DNA of 64,000 bases from Dyella caseinilytica (lineage in GTDB: Bacteria; Pseudomonadota; Gammaproteobacteria; Xanthomonadales; Rhodanobacteraceae): assembly GCF_016865235.1 (NCBI RefSeq), contig NZ_CP064030.1:620001-684000 (forward strand). Reading direction: 5' to 3'. Under the pieces are notes generated by a model. That model saw nothing but the letters and a program-made list of their open reading frames with translations, ran no database searches and had not been told where the DNA came from. A program made the position numbers and the translations under genes. Below are positions 42,916 through 52,142 of this stretch, piece after piece; the first letter of the stretch is position 1, and every line of letters begins with the position of its first letter.

Positions 42916-45258
42916 ATGCCTATGAATCGCCGCTGCCTGCTTTTTTCCTGTCTCGCCGTGCTGATGACGACGCCACTAGGGGCGATGGCCGCGGCCCAGG
43001 CTGGGGGGCAGCATGCGGCAGAAGTTGATCCTCGCATAGGTACTGGCGGCGATGGGCACCTCTTTCCAGGCGCCACGGTGCCGTTCGGCATGATCCAGCT
43101 ATCGCCTGACACGGCCATGCCGGATTTCAAGCATGCCTATAAATGGGCCGCGGGCTACCAGTACAACGACCCTACCATCATGGGTTTTTCGCACACGCAC
43201 TTTTCCGGGTCCGGGCACTCCGACCTGGGCGATGTGCTGGTGATGCCTATCGCTGGCGACGTGAAGCTCGATCCGGGCGATGAGAAAGTGCCCGGCAGCG
43301 GCTACCGTTCGCGGTTCGACCATGCCACCGAAGTGGAGCAGCCGGGCTATTACGCCGTCACGCTGGCCGACTATGGCGTACGTGCCGAGCTGACCGCCAG
43401 CCAGCGTGTGGGCTGGCACCGCTACACCTTCCCGGTCGGCAAGCCGGCGCATCTGCTGCTGGACCTGCGTCCCAGCATCTATGACTACCAGGGCAAGGTG
43501 CTGTGGTCGAACCTGCAAGTGCAGGCCGACGGCACCATCACCGGCTGCCGCACCACGCGTGGCTGGGCACCCGGCCGCGAGCTGTGTTTCGCGATGCGCT
43601 TCAACCAGCCGATGACCTCGCGGGAGCTCTATAACCGCGAGACCGATCTGGTCTACAAGGGCTTCAAGGGACCCGGCAATCAGCAAGAGGATGCCAATGC
43701 GCAGAACGGCCGCGCGCTGGTGGGCGTCTTCGATTTTGGCGAACTCAAGCAGCCCTTGCTGGTGAAGGTGGCGATCTCGCCGGTGAGCGAAGCCAATGCC
43801 ATCGCCAATCTGGACCAGGACGGACAGGGCTGGAACTTCGACGCCCACCGCACCGACGCAACAGCCGCCTGGAACAAGGCGCTGGCGCCGATCGATGCGG
43901 ACGGCACGCCGGTGCAGCGCACCCAGTTCTATACCGCGCTGTATCACAGCATGATCGCGCCCAACCTGGCCATGGACGTCAACGGTGAATTCCGCGGGCC
44001 GGATCATCAGGTGCATAAAGCCAGCGGTTTCGATTTCTATTCGAGCTGGTCGATGTGGGATGTGTATCGTGCGCAGCAACCGCTGCTGATCCTGCTTCAC
44101 CCAGATCGCACGGCTGATTTCGTGCGTTCGCTGATCGCTTCGCAGCAGGCCAGTCCGTTCGGCATGCTGCCGGTGTGGGCTTATCAGGGCCTGGAAACCT
44201 GGTGCATGACCGGCTACCACGCCGTGGCGATCATCGCCGATGCGTATATCAAGGGTGTCCGCGGCTTCGATGCCGACAAGGCGATGAAGGCGATGGTGTC
44301 CACCGCCACCTACGGCAATTACGGTGATCTGGCCGATTACATGAAGCTCGGCTACGTGCCGATCGACAAGGAAGTGGAGGGCGGTTCCAAGACGCAGGAA
44401 TACGCCTATGACGACTGGGCCATCGCACAGATGGCCAAGGCGATGGGCAAGAACGACATCTACGCCACCTTCGAGAAACGCTCCACCAACTGGCGCAATG
44501 TGTGGGATCCCAAGACCGGCTTTATGCGCGCCAAGTTGAGCAACGGCCAGTTCCGCGAACCGTTCGACCCCGCCAGTGCCGGCTACGGTGACGACTACAC
44601 CGAAGCGAATGCCTGGCAGTACTCCTGGTACGTGCCGCAGGACGTCGCCGGCCTGATCACCGCGTTCGGCGGCGACAAGGCATTCACGGACAAGCTCGAC
44701 CAGATGTTCGATGCCAAGGTCGACCCGGCGATCTTCAAAGACGTGGAAGACATCACCGGTTTGATCGGCTGGTACGCGCATGGCAATGAGCCCAGCCATC
44801 ACATCGCCTACCTCTACGACTACGCCGGCGAGCCGTGGAAGACGCAGCAGCGGCTCAAGCAGGTCATGGATAACGAATATGGCCCCGGTCCGGCCGGCCT
44901 GATCGGCAACGACGATCTTGGTCAGATGTCTGCCTGGTACATCTTCACCGCGCTCGGCTTCTATCCCGTCACACCGGCCAGTACCGAATACGCCATCGGG
45001 CGGCCGTTCCTGCCGCGGGCAGCAATCCACTTGAGCAACGGCCACACCTTCACGATCACCGCATCGCCGATGGACGATGCGCATCCCTACGTCGGCGCGG
45101 TCACGCTCAACGGCAAGCCGCTGGATCGCGTGTACTTGCGTCATGCTGACATCCTTGCGGGCGGCGAACTGCACTTCACCATGCAGGCCGAGCCGAACAA
45201 GACCTGGGGCACCGCCATTTCGGCGCGACCGACAGCGATGAGTCCGTACACGAAGTAA
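42916..45258 (+). CDS. Secreted GH92 alpha-mannosidase
   Basis: A 780-residue calcium-dependent exo-alpha-mannosidase predicted to trim mannosides in the periplasm or outside. The signal peptide MNRRCLLFSCLAVLMTTPLG ends near AMAAAQ. The N-terminal beta-sandwich opens VDPRIGTGGDGHLFPGATVP, a hallmark of GH92, followed by PFGMIQLSPDT and MGFSHTHFSGSGHSDLGDVL; the (alpha/alpha)6 domain carries YSSWSMWDVYRAQQPLL, QEYAYDDWAIAQMA, and GNEPSHHIAYLYDYAGEPWK with the catalytic-region Glu and Asp residues, and GLIGNDDLGQMSAWYIFTALG. Starts at 42916 and 42922 are both possible. It is divergent from the lacI-type gene and ends in a strong hairpin. Confidence 0.95.
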   Translation: MPMNRRCLLFSCLAVLMTTPLGAMAAAQAGGQHAAEVDPRIGTGGDGHLFPGATVPFGMIQLSPDTAMPDFKHAYKWAAGYQYNDPTIMGFSHTHFSGSGHSDLGDVLVMPIAGDVKLDPGDEKVPGSGYRSRFDHATEVEQPGYYAVTLADYGVRAELTASQRVGWHRYTFPVGKPAHLLLDLRPSIYDYQGKVLWSNLQVQADGTITGCRTTRGWAPGRELCFAMRFNQPMTSRELYNRETDLVYKGFKGPGNQQEDANAQNGRALVGVFDFGELKQPLLVKVAISPVSEANAIANLDQDGQGWNFDAHRTDATAAWNKALAPIDADGTPVQRTQFYTALYHSMIAPNLAMDVNGEFRGPDHQVHKASGFDFYSSWSMWDVYRAQQPLLILLHPDRTADFVRSLIASQQASPFGMLPVWAYQGLETWCMTGYHAVAIIADAYIKGVRGFDADKAMKAMVSTATYGNYGDLADYMKLGYVPIDKEVEGGSKTQEYAYDDWAIAQMAKAMGKNDIYATFEKRSTNWRNVWDPKTGFMRAKLSNGQFREPFDPASAGYGDDYTEANAWQYSWYVPQDVAGLITAFGGDKAFTDKLDQMFDAKVDPAIFKDVEDITGLIGWYAHGNEPSHHIAYLYDYAGEPWKTQQRLKQVMDNEYGPGPAGLIGNDDLGQMSAWYIFTALGFYPVTPASTEYAIGRPFLPRAAIHLSNGHTFTITASPMDDAHPYVGAVTLNGKPLDRVYLRHADILAGGELHFTMQAEPNKTWGTAISARPTAMSPYTK

Positions 45259-45264
45259 GGCTCT

Positions 45265-45293
45265 GGCGGAGCGGAATCCTTATCCGCTCCGCC
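45265..45293. terminator. Hairpin terminator after GH92
   Basis: GGCGGAGCGGA (45265-45275) and TCCGCTCCGCC (45283-45293) are perfect 11-bp arms with a seven-base loop, just past the GH92 stop. No long T run follows. Confidence 0.6.
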
Positions 45294-45422
45294 GTATCGC
45301 CGTCCACGGCGATAGATATCGATATCGGCGTGTAGTCCCTTACCGATTGGACTGGTCAGGCATCGTAAACATGCGCAGAATGCATGCATCATGCCGAAGC
45401 GCGTGCCGATCAAGGGCCATCG

Positions 45423-47231
45423 ATGATCCGTGGGAGGGTGCGACAAGTCGCTGCCTTGCGCTGGCGCACCGGCGGCCTGCTGCTCGCGGTGCTGGTGATC
45501 GTGGCCTTGCCATACATGGTCACCCGTGGCGGTGCGCAGCAAAGCCTGGAGGCAGGCGAACTGGTGACCCGTTCGGCTGAAGTGCAGGCGCTGGTCTATC
45601 GCATCGCCGACCAGACTCACGACAGCGAGTCCGCCATCCAGTATCTGCTGGCCGACAACCCCTACATCCGCGCCGAAGAAACGGCGCAGACCGCGGAAAG
45701 AATAGTGCCCAATCTGTTGGACCAGTTGCATCATCTGGTCGCAGACAATCCGGAACAAGAGCACTTGGTCGATCAGCTCAGTGCCGTGGAAAACGGCCGA
45801 CTGGCGCTGCTCAATCAGGCCATGCAGCGCTACCAGGAGCACGACATCGCTGGCGCCGGGCAGGCCTTGCGGGATGCCGGCGCCTTGTTCCGCATCGACG
45901 ATATCGCCAATCGCATCGTCCAGAACGCCGAACAGCAATTACTGCTGCGGCGGGAGGCGGCCAGGCAGCAATCCCACAACAGCAGCCTGGTGATGGCGCT
46001 GACCGCGGTTGCGCAGCTGGTAATGCTGACGATCGTGGTGGTCGTGTCGGAGCGCCAGATCGGCGAGCGCCTGCGCGCAGAGATCGGAGAGCGCCAGGCG
46101 GTGCAGCGTTCGCAGATGATCCTGCAGGCCGTGCGCGAGCCGATCGCCCTGCTCGACAACAGCCTGCGCACCTTGCTGGTGAATGCGGCCTTCAGCGAGC
46201 TGTATGGCGTTTCCGAAGACAGCCGAGGGGAATATCTGGATGACATCGGCCAGGGCGCATGGACCGATGAAGTCCTGCAGCAACGTCTGCGCGATGTGCT
46301 GTTGCGTGATCGCGAGCTATGGGATTACGAGCTGAACCAGCGCACGATCGACGGGGTGGAACGCCATGTGGTGGTCAATGCGCGCCGCCTGCAACAGGAA
46401 GACAGCGAGAATCCGGCTCTGCTGCTGACGGTGAGCGATATTACGGCGCGCGCCCTGGTCGAGCAGCAGGTGAAAGAACTCAATCATCAGCTCGAAAGCA
46501 AGGTGACGCAGATTTCGGATGTGAATCGCGAGCTGGAGGCCTTCAGCTATTCCGTCTCGCATGATCTTCGCGCCCCGTTGCGCCACATCACCGCCTTCGC
46601 GCAGAAACTGGAGCTGCATCTGGGCGAGGATGCGGATGCCACCACCCATCACTACCTGGGCGTCATTCGCGATGCATCCCAGCGCATGGCCCAATTGATC
46701 GAGGATCTGCTGGTGTTCTCACGGCTCGGCCGCGGTGCGCTGCGCCTGCAGGCTGTCGACATGCACGCGCTGGTGGATGAAGCACGTTCCTTTGCCGAAT
46801 CCGAAGCGCCGGGACGCAACATCGAGTGGCAGATCGAACCGTTGCCGGTGGTGGTGGGCGATGAAAACATGTTGCGCACGGTATGGCAGAACCTGATCGG
46901 CAACGCGGTCAAGTACACCGGCCAATGCAGTGCTGCGCGCATTACCGTCAGTGCGCGCCGCGCGGAAGGCGGCGAGTACGAATTCACCGTCGCGGACAAC
47001 GGCGCCGGTTTCGACATGCGCTATGTCGGCAAACTTTTCGGTGTCTTCCAGCGCCTGCACAAGGTCAGCGAATTTCCGGGCAACGGCATCGGACTGGCTA
47101 ATGTCCAGCGCATCGTGACGCGCCATGGTGGCCGTGTGTGGGCCGAAGGTGAGCCCGGTCGCGGCGCACGCTTTCACTTCACCCTGGCGGCGGTTGAGCC
47201 GCCTGTCAACAATGGTTTGCCGCTGTCATGA
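45423..47231 (+). CDS. Membrane sensor histidine kinase (CHASE3-like sensor, PAS, HisKA, HATPase)
   Basis: A 602-residue kinase. A first membrane helix (LLLAVLVIVALPYMVT, about 15-30), a helical periplasmic CHASE3-like sensor (about 35-180) and a second helix (VMALTAVAQLVMLTIVVVVS, about 190-210) precede a PAS domain (about 230-345). The HisKA site is FSYSVSHDLRAPLRHITAF, with the phosphorylated His; the N box is NLIGNAVKYTGQ and the G boxes are VADNGAGFDMRYVGKLFGVF and GNGIGLANVQRIV. The kinase half resembles bacteriophytochrome-type kinases. The start at 45423 has AAGGG upstream. The stop overlaps the start of an Rcp1-type response regulator (ATGA), which is the likely partner. Confidence 0.92.
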   Translation: MIRGRVRQVAALRWRTGGLLLAVLVIVALPYMVTRGGAQQSLEAGELVTRSAEVQALVYRIADQTHDSESAIQYLLADNPYIRAEETAQTAERIVPNLLDQLHHLVADNPEQEHLVDQLSAVENGRLALLNQAMQRYQEHDIAGAGQALRDAGALFRIDDIANRIVQNAEQQLLLRREAARQQSHNSSLVMALTAVAQLVMLTIVVVVSERQIGERLRAEIGERQAVQRSQMILQAVREPIALLDNSLRTLLVNAAFSELYGVSEDSRGEYLDDIGQGAWTDEVLQQRLRDVLLRDRELWDYELNQRTIDGVERHVVVNARRLQQEDSENPALLLTVSDITARALVEQQVKELNHQLESKVTQISDVNRELEAFSYSVSHDLRAPLRHITAFAQKLELHLGEDADATTHHYLGVIRDASQRMAQLIEDLLVFSRLGRGALRLQAVDMHALVDEARSFAESEAPGRNIEWQIEPLPVVVGDENMLRTVWQNLIGNAVKYTGQCSAARITVSARRAEGGEYEFTVADNGAGFDMRYVGKLFGVFQRLHKVSEFPGNGIGLANVQRIVTRHGGRVWAEGEPGRGARFHFTLAAVEPPVNNGLPLS

Positions 47232-47674
47232 CACCAGGACCGTTACGCACGATATTGCTGGCCGAGGACAGCCCCGTCGATGCGGAGATGACCATCGACG
47301 CCCTGCGCGAGGCCAACCTCGCCAATCCCATCGTGCATGTCGAGGATGGCGAAGAGTGCCTGGACTGGCTGTACGCTCGCGGGGCCTTCACAGATCGTCA
47401 GGGCGACGATCCGGCTGTGGTGCTGCTCGATATCAAGATGCCGCGCATGAATGGCCTGGATGTCCTGACGCAGATGCGCGCGGATGAACGTTTTCGGCGC
47501 ACACCGGTCGTGATCCTGTCGTCCTCGCGCGAAGAGAACGACCTGGTTCGCAGCTGGGATCTGGGCGTGAATGCCTACGTGATCAAGCCGGTGGATGTGT
47601 CCCAGTTTTTCCAGGCCGTGCGCACTTTGGGGCAGTTTTGGGCAGTGTTGAATCAGGCGCCGGAGCCGGAGTGA
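47228..47674 (+). CDS. Single-domain response regulator (Rcp1-type)
   Basis: A 148-residue CheY-like receiver with no output domain. LLAEDSPVDAEMTIDALREA carries the acidic pocket; VVLLDIKMPRMNGLDVL holds the phospho-accepting Asp; ILSSSREENDLVRSW and AYVIKPVD supply the conserved Ser and Lys. The insert EDGEECLDWLYARGAFTD is typical of Rcp1-type regulators that pair with phytochrome-like kinases. It is translationally coupled to the kinase gene (ATGA) and lies about 120 bases before a hybrid regulator-kinase gene, so it may pass phosphate onward or act by protein contact. Confidence 0.92.
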   Translation: MTPGPLRTILLAEDSPVDAEMTIDALREANLANPIVHVEDGEECLDWLYARGAFTDRQGDDPAVVLLDIKMPRMNGLDVLTQMRADERFRRTPVVILSSSREENDLVRSWDLGVNAYVIKPVDVSQFFQAVRTLGQFWAVLNQAPEPE

Positions 47675-47797
47675 GGCGAGAAGGGGGACAGGTCGGGGCG
47701 CCCATGCGTCGGACGGCCTCCTGACCCAAGGAACGCCCTGGCTGCCTGCGGCGACACGTTGAAATATGATGAACAGATTGACCAAGAAGGCCCAGGG

Positions 47798-49366
47798 ATG
47801 CCGGACAAGTCAAACCACCAACGATCGCTGCCCAGGATACGTGTCCTGCAGGTGGAAGACAGTCCGCTCGACGCCGAGCTGATCCTCACCGAACTGCAGG
47901 CCGACGGTATCGAATATGAAGTTCGCCTGGTCGACGACGAGCTGGCGTTCGTCGACACCTTGCAGGCGTTCAAGCCGCATATCGTGCTGTCGGACCTGAG
48001 CATGCCCGGTTTTTCCGGACAGCGTGCGCTGGAACTGTTGCGTGAGCACAGTCCGGAAACGCCCTTTATCTATGTCTCGGCTACGCTGGGCGAAGAAGCG
48101 GCGATTGCTGCATTGCGCGAAGGCGCGACCGATTACATTCTCAAGCAAAATCCGGCGCGACTGGCGAGCGCGGTGCGCAGGGCCATGCGGGAAGCCGAGG
48201 AACAGCGTGCCCGCGAACACGCCGAGGCCGAGCTGATCCGTGTGCAGCGCTTTGAAAGCCTGGCCATGCTCGCCGGTGGCCTGAGTCACGACCTGCGCAA
48301 TCTGCTGCAACCGCTGCTGCTGGCTGGCGATAGCCTGCTGGATTACCAGGACGACCCACGTCTGGCCCGGCTTGGCGCATTGGTGCGCGATTGCGGACGG
48401 CGTGGATTGGAGATGGTGCAATCCATGCTCTCCTTCGCGCGGGGAGCGCGTCGTGCCGAACACGTCAGGGCGCAGGCGCTGCTCGATGCACTCGGGCTGC
48501 TCTTGCAAGGCAGCGTGCCTCGTTCGGTGCAGCTGGATATCGAGGTGGTCGATCCCGAATTGAGCTTCGAAGGCAATCACACCGAACTGCAGCAATGCCT
48601 GCTCAACCTGTGCCTCAACGCGATGCAGGCCATGCCGAACGGCGGTGTGCTGCGCGTAGTCACCAGCAAAGTGAGGCTGGAGGAGGACTTCTTCGTTGAG
48701 CACGAAGAAGCGCAAGCTGGCGACTATGTGCGCCTGTCCGTGACCGATACCGGCCAAGGCATGACGGATGAAGTGCGCAGGCGCCTGTTCGAGCCGTTCT
48801 TCACCACCAAGGAAGGCGGCACCGGACTAGGCCTGCTGTCCTGCCGTCGCATCGTCTACAGCCACGGCGGTGCCATGCGGGTCGATAGCATTCCCGATGA
48901 AGGCACCTGTTTCGATCTGTACATTCCGTTGACGCGTCCGGTGGTCGACGCATCGGCGCTGGTCGAGGGCAATACCGCGCTGCATGGCAACGCGGAACAC
49001 GTACTGCTGGTGGTGGAAGAGGCCGGTCACCTGACGCTGCTGACCGACACGCTCGACACCTGGGGCTATGAAGTCCACGCGAGCCAAAGCGGTACCGCCG
49101 CGCTGCAATGGATCGAAGCCTGCGGCTTGCCCGATCTGGTGGTGATGGATGGCGACATGAGCCTGTTCACCAGCGAGCGCACACTTGCCGCGCTGAGCCA
49201 GTACGGTTATCGCAGAGGGGTGCTGGTGCTGTGCCGCGCGGATGATCCGGCCGATGCGCCGATGTTCCAGGTGCCGGGACGCTTGCAGCGCCTCAATAAG
49301 CCGGTGAGTACTCGGGATCTGCTGCAGGCTGTGCGCGAAACGCTGCAAAGAAGCGATAAGTCGTAG
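47798..49366 (+). CDS. Hybrid response regulator-histidine kinase (REC-HisKA-HATPase-REC)
   Basis: A 522-residue soluble hybrid. The N-terminal receiver has VLQVEDSPLDAELILTELQA and the acceptor Asp66 in IVLSDLSMPGFSG, with ATDYILKQNP in place of the usual KP. The kinase core has LAGGLSHDLRNLLQPLLLAG (His164), NLCLNAMQAMPNGG as N box, and DTGQGMTDEVRRRLFEPFF plus GGTGLGLLSCRRIV as G boxes, similar to NtrB-like kinases. A C-terminal receiver (about 395-515) keeps an Asp in LVVMDGDMS but has lost much of the motif (VLLVVEEAG), so it may be degenerate. The start at 47798 follows AAGGCCCAGGG. No transmembrane segment or DNA-binding domain is present; it likely receives input from the preceding kinase/regulator pair. 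Confidence 0.88.
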   Translation: MPDKSNHQRSLPRIRVLQVEDSPLDAELILTELQADGIEYEVRLVDDELAFVDTLQAFKPHIVLSDLSMPGFSGQRALELLREHSPETPFIYVSATLGEEAAIAALREGATDYILKQNPARLASAVRRAMREAEEQRAREHAEAELIRVQRFESLAMLAGGLSHDLRNLLQPLLLAGDSLLDYQDDPRLARLGALVRDCGRRGLEMVQSMLSFARGARRAEHVRAQALLDALGLLLQGSVPRSVQLDIEVVDPELSFEGNHTELQQCLLNLCLNAMQAMPNGGVLRVVTSKVRLEEDFFVEHEEAQAGDYVRLSVTDTGQGMTDEVRRRLFEPFFTTKEGGTGLGLLSCRRIVYSHGGAMRVDSIPDEGTCFDLYIPLTRPVVDASALVEGNTALHGNAEHVLLVVEEAGHLTLLTDTLDTWGYEVHASQSGTAALQWIEACGLPDLVVMDGDMSLFTSERTLAALSQYGYRRGVLVLCRADDPADAPMFQVPGRLQRLNKPVSTRDLLQAVRETLQRSDKS

Positions 49367-49369
49367 GTC

Positions 49370-49400
49370 GGGTTACTCCGGACGTGATCCGGGATAACCC
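49370..49400. terminator. Bidirectional hairpin between convergent genes
   Basis: GGGTTA (49370-49375) and TAACCC (49395-49400) flank complementary TCCGGA/TCCGGG-type inner arms. It sits between the hybrid kinase and sigma-54 activator ends. Confidence 0.55.
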
Positions 49401-49418
49401 AACCCACAAATGCGTGCT

Positions 49419-50849
49419 TCAATCGATGCCGAGCTTCTTGAGCTTGTAGCGCAACGCCCGGAACGTAATGCCCAGCTTCCGCGCCGCCGCCGTCTTGTTG
49501 TAGCGGGACTCCTCCAGCGCCTTCATGATCGCGGTGCGTTCAAGATTGCTGATGTAGTCGTCCAGTCCCAGTTCGCTCGATGGCGTTTGCGCGGGTGCGG
49601 CGGGAGCCACGGGCGCATTCGCATAAACCGGCGGGGCGTGGTGAGCGTGCGCGGCCGGCGCTTCCGTGTTGTGACGCGACGGGCGCTGCGGCAGCATCAG
49701 ATCCGTGGTGTCGATGCGGTCGCCGTCGCACATGGCTACGGCGCGTTCCAGGATGTTTTCCAGCTCGCGCACATTGCCGGGGAAATCGTAATCCTCCAGC
49801 GCCTGGCGCGCTTCGGGAAGCAGGCGGGCGGGTGTTTCGCTGCGGCTTTTTGTCGCCAGCTGGCGCAACACGAAATCGGCCAGCAAGGGTACGTCGCCGC
49901 GGCGCTCGCGCAGCGGCGGCACGCGCAGTTCGATGACATTGATGCGATAGAATAAGTCTTGGCGGAACTGACCTTGTTCGACCAGCGCCGCAAGATTTTT
50001 GTGGGTAGCCGACAGGATGCGCACGTCGACCGTGACTTCCTCGCGTGCACCGATCGGGCGCACCGCCTTTTCCTGGATCGCGCGCAGCAGCTTCACCTGC
50101 ATGTGCAGCGGCAACTCGGCGACTTCGTCCAGGAACAACGTGCCGCCGTGGGCAGCCTGGAACAGGCCTTCCTTGTCGGCCACGGCGCCGGTGAAGCTGC
50201 CTTTGCGATGGCCGAAGAATTCGCTTTCCATCAGTTCCGAAGGAATGGCGCCGCAGTTGACCGGCACGAACGGCCCGCTGGCGCGCGGACCTTGTTCGTG
50301 AATCAGCCGCGCGACCAGTTCCTTGCCGACGCCGGATTCACCGGCGATGTACACCGGCGCCTGGTTACGGGCCAGCTTGCCGATCGTGCTGCGCACCTGC
50401 TGCATGACCGCCGAGTCACCGATCAGGCGGTCGCTGGATGAGGTTGCTGTGCTGGCGGGAGCGGCGCCGGAACGCTTCTCCTCGGCCAGCTTCAGCGCCG
50501 TGCGGACCAGCCGCCGCAGCATCTGGATATCCACCGGCTTGGACACGAAGTCGAAGGCGCCGGCCTTCAACGCTGTCACCGCGGCGTCGACGTTGCCATA
50601 AGCGGTGATCATCGCCACCGGCGTCTCGTCGTATTCGGCGGCGATCAGCTCGATCACCTCCTGGCCGCTGCCGTCAGGCAGGCGCATATCGGTGAAGCAC
50701 AGGTCGTAATGATGCTCGGCGAGCGCGTGGCGCGCTTCGGCCACAGTGCCGACGGCATCGACCTTAAGGTCCATGCGGCCAAGGGTGATAGTCAGCAGTT
50801 CGCGGATATCGCGTTCGTCGTCGATGACCAGGACGGTCTGTTGGCTCAT
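49419..50849 (-). CDS. Sigma-54-dependent response regulator, PilR/NtrC type
   Basis: A 476-residue enhancer-binding activator. The receiver has VLVIDDERDIRELL, the acceptor Asp54 in CFTDMRLPDG and KPVD. The AAA+ core shows Walker A GESGVGKELVAR, the sigma-54 contact loop GSFTGAVADKEG (Ser in place of the first Ala of GAFTGA), Walker B GTLFLDEVAELP and the arginine-finger region RQDLFYRINVIELRVPPLRER. A Pro/Ala-rich linker leads to a Fis-type helix-turn-helix (NKTAAARKLGITFRALRYKL). The start at 50849 (MSQQTVLVIDDE) is a natural receiver start. It resembles PilR most closely by eye, but no pilS or pilin gene is near; target genes are unknown. Confidence 0.9.
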   Translation of the reverse strand: MSQQTVLVIDDERDIRELLTITLGRMDLKVDAVGTVAEARHALAEHHYDLCFTDMRLPDGSGQEVIELIAAEYDETPVAMITAYGNVDAAVTALKAGAFDFVSKPVDIQMLRRLVRTALKLAEEKRSGAAPASTATSSSDRLIGDSAVMQQVRSTIGKLARNQAPVYIAGESGVGKELVARLIHEQGPRASGPFVPVNCGAIPSELMESEFFGHRKGSFTGAVADKEGLFQAAHGGTLFLDEVAELPLHMQVKLLRAIQEKAVRPIGAREEVTVDVRILSATHKNLAALVEQGQFRQDLFYRINVIELRVPPLRERRGDVPLLADFVLRQLATKSRSETPARLLPEARQALEDYDFPGNVRELENILERAVAMCDGDRIDTTDLMLPQRPSRHNTEAPAAHAHHAPPVYANAPVAPAAPAQTPSSELGLDDYISNLERTAIMKALEESRYNKTAAARKLGITFRALRYKLKKLGID

Positions 50850-50989
50850 GATTCGAAGGCGAGGGAGGGGTTGCCGTTCAGGATACTCGCCGCACGCACA
50901 AGTCGCAAAGTACGGTGTGCATATGTCGGCCATCGCCGATTCAAGGACCTGATGCGGCCAGTGTTAGGGTTGGGTGAACGCGGCACGCG

Positions 50990-52051
50990 CTAATGTCCCA
51001 GGCGGCGCTGGAAGAACTGCACGATCACGCGATAGGCGTCTTTCGATTCAGGCAGCTCCGGATCGGAGAAGAAGGAATGCCACATCCCTTCCCATACGTG
51101 CAACTCGGTCTGCACGCCGGCCTGGTCGAGCCGCTGCTGGCTGTCGATTACCGAGCTCATCGTCATGTCGCGGGTGCCAGTGATCAGTAGCGTGGGGGGA
51201 AATTTGGCCAGCAGTGCCGGCGACAGTCCGGGCTGAACCAGCGAATCTTTCGGATCGGCACCATGGAAATAGGGGAGTTCGGCCAGACCCAGGGGATGCG
51301 TCGGCACGCCTTGGCCATTGAGCAGAGGGGCGACATAGGCGGAGTCGCCAGTGACATCCATCAGCGAGCCGCAAAAAGTGCCGATTGCGCCAGGCACGGG
51401 CAACTTGTCGTGGATGAAGCGGGCGACGGATTCGCCCGTAAGGATGCCGCCGGCTGAGCAACCGTAGATGCCGATGTTGGCCGGTTTGTATTGCTTGAGC
51501 AGCGCGCGGTAGACCGCCTCCACATCGTCGCTGGCTGCGGGGAAGGTATGTTCCGGACCTTGCCGGTAATCGACGGTGATGACCTTGATGCGCCCGATGC
51601 TGGCGATCGGGATGGATTCCACCAGTCCGCCGCTATGCGCACCCCACAGAAAACCGCCGCCATGCAGATTGACCAGCACGCGGTCCTGGTTCTCCGGTGC
51701 GATGCCTTGCGCGGGCAGCACCACATCCGTGCCGACCCCGGCGATGGTTTCGCTGTGGATCATCACCGGATAGAGCTTTTCCATGCGTGCGGCGCGATCG
51801 CTGTTCATGCGATCGTAGAACGCGCGGCTTTGTTCGATCGGCGCGTTGATCGGTGGCGCCTTAGCGCCGGCGGCCAGCATCTTGGGAAAGAATGCCTTGG
51901 CTTCGGGTGAGGCGAAGGTGGAATAAGGCACGGTGGCGCTCGGCGACGTGACGCTACCATCTGCATCAACACCGGGCGACGAGGTTTGTGCCACGGCATT
52001 GGCGCTCAGTAAAAGTGTTGCCGCAACGCAGGGAAGATAGGCTGTACGCAT
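50990..52051 (-). CDS. Secreted alpha/beta-hydrolase esterase (HSL/acetyl esterase type)
   Basis: A 353-residue exported esterase. The start at 52051 (MRTAYLPCVAATLLLS) gives a signal peptide ending near NAVAQ. The fold is hormone-sensitive-lipase-like: VNLHGGGFLWGAHSGG is the oxyanion motif, YGCSAGGILTG holds the nucleophile serine, and TGTRDMTMSSV with EGMWHSFFSDPE supply Asp and His. It lies downstream of trehalase on the same strand but beyond a long hairpin (52090-52131), so it may be separately expressed. Substrate could be acetylated glycans or short-chain esters; nothing in the sequence decides. Confidence 0.9.
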   Translation of the reverse strand: MRTAYLPCVAATLLLSANAVAQTSSPGVDADGSVTSPSATVPYSTFASPEAKAFFPKMLAAGAKAPPINAPIEQSRAFYDRMNSDRAARMEKLYPVMIHSETIAGVGTDVVLPAQGIAPENQDRVLVNLHGGGFLWGAHSGGLVESIPIASIGRIKVITVDYRQGPEHTFPAASDDVEAVYRALLKQYKPANIGIYGCSAGGILTGESVARFIHDKLPVPGAIGTFCGSLMDVTGDSAYVAPLLNGQGVPTHPLGLAELPYFHGADPKDSLVQPGLSPALLAKFPPTLLITGTRDMTMSSVIDSQQRLDQAGVQTELHVWEGMWHSFFSDPELPESKDAYRVIVQFFQRRLGH

Positions 52052-52089
52052 TGAAGTACTTCTCCAGACGTTTGAGATGGATGGTCGAT

Positions 52090-52131
52090 TCCTCACCACC
52101 ATTCCGGCCTTCGCTGGAATGGTGGTGAGGA
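52090..52131. repeat. REP-like hairpin with 16-bp perfect arms
   Basis: TCCTCACCACCATTCC (52090-52105) pairs with its exact complement at 52116-52131. The loop GGCCTTCGCT includes, on the minus strand, the GCGAAGGCC core also seen at 61565-61643. It lies between trehalase and esterase and is followed by AAAAA on the plus strand. Confidence 0.75.
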
Positions 52132-52142
52132 AAAATCAGGCG

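Noticed and set aside
43099..45174. Antisense open frame of about 690 codons opposite the GH92 gene
   Set aside because: The sense frame has complete GH92 motifs; the antisense protein has no recognisable domain and no start signal.
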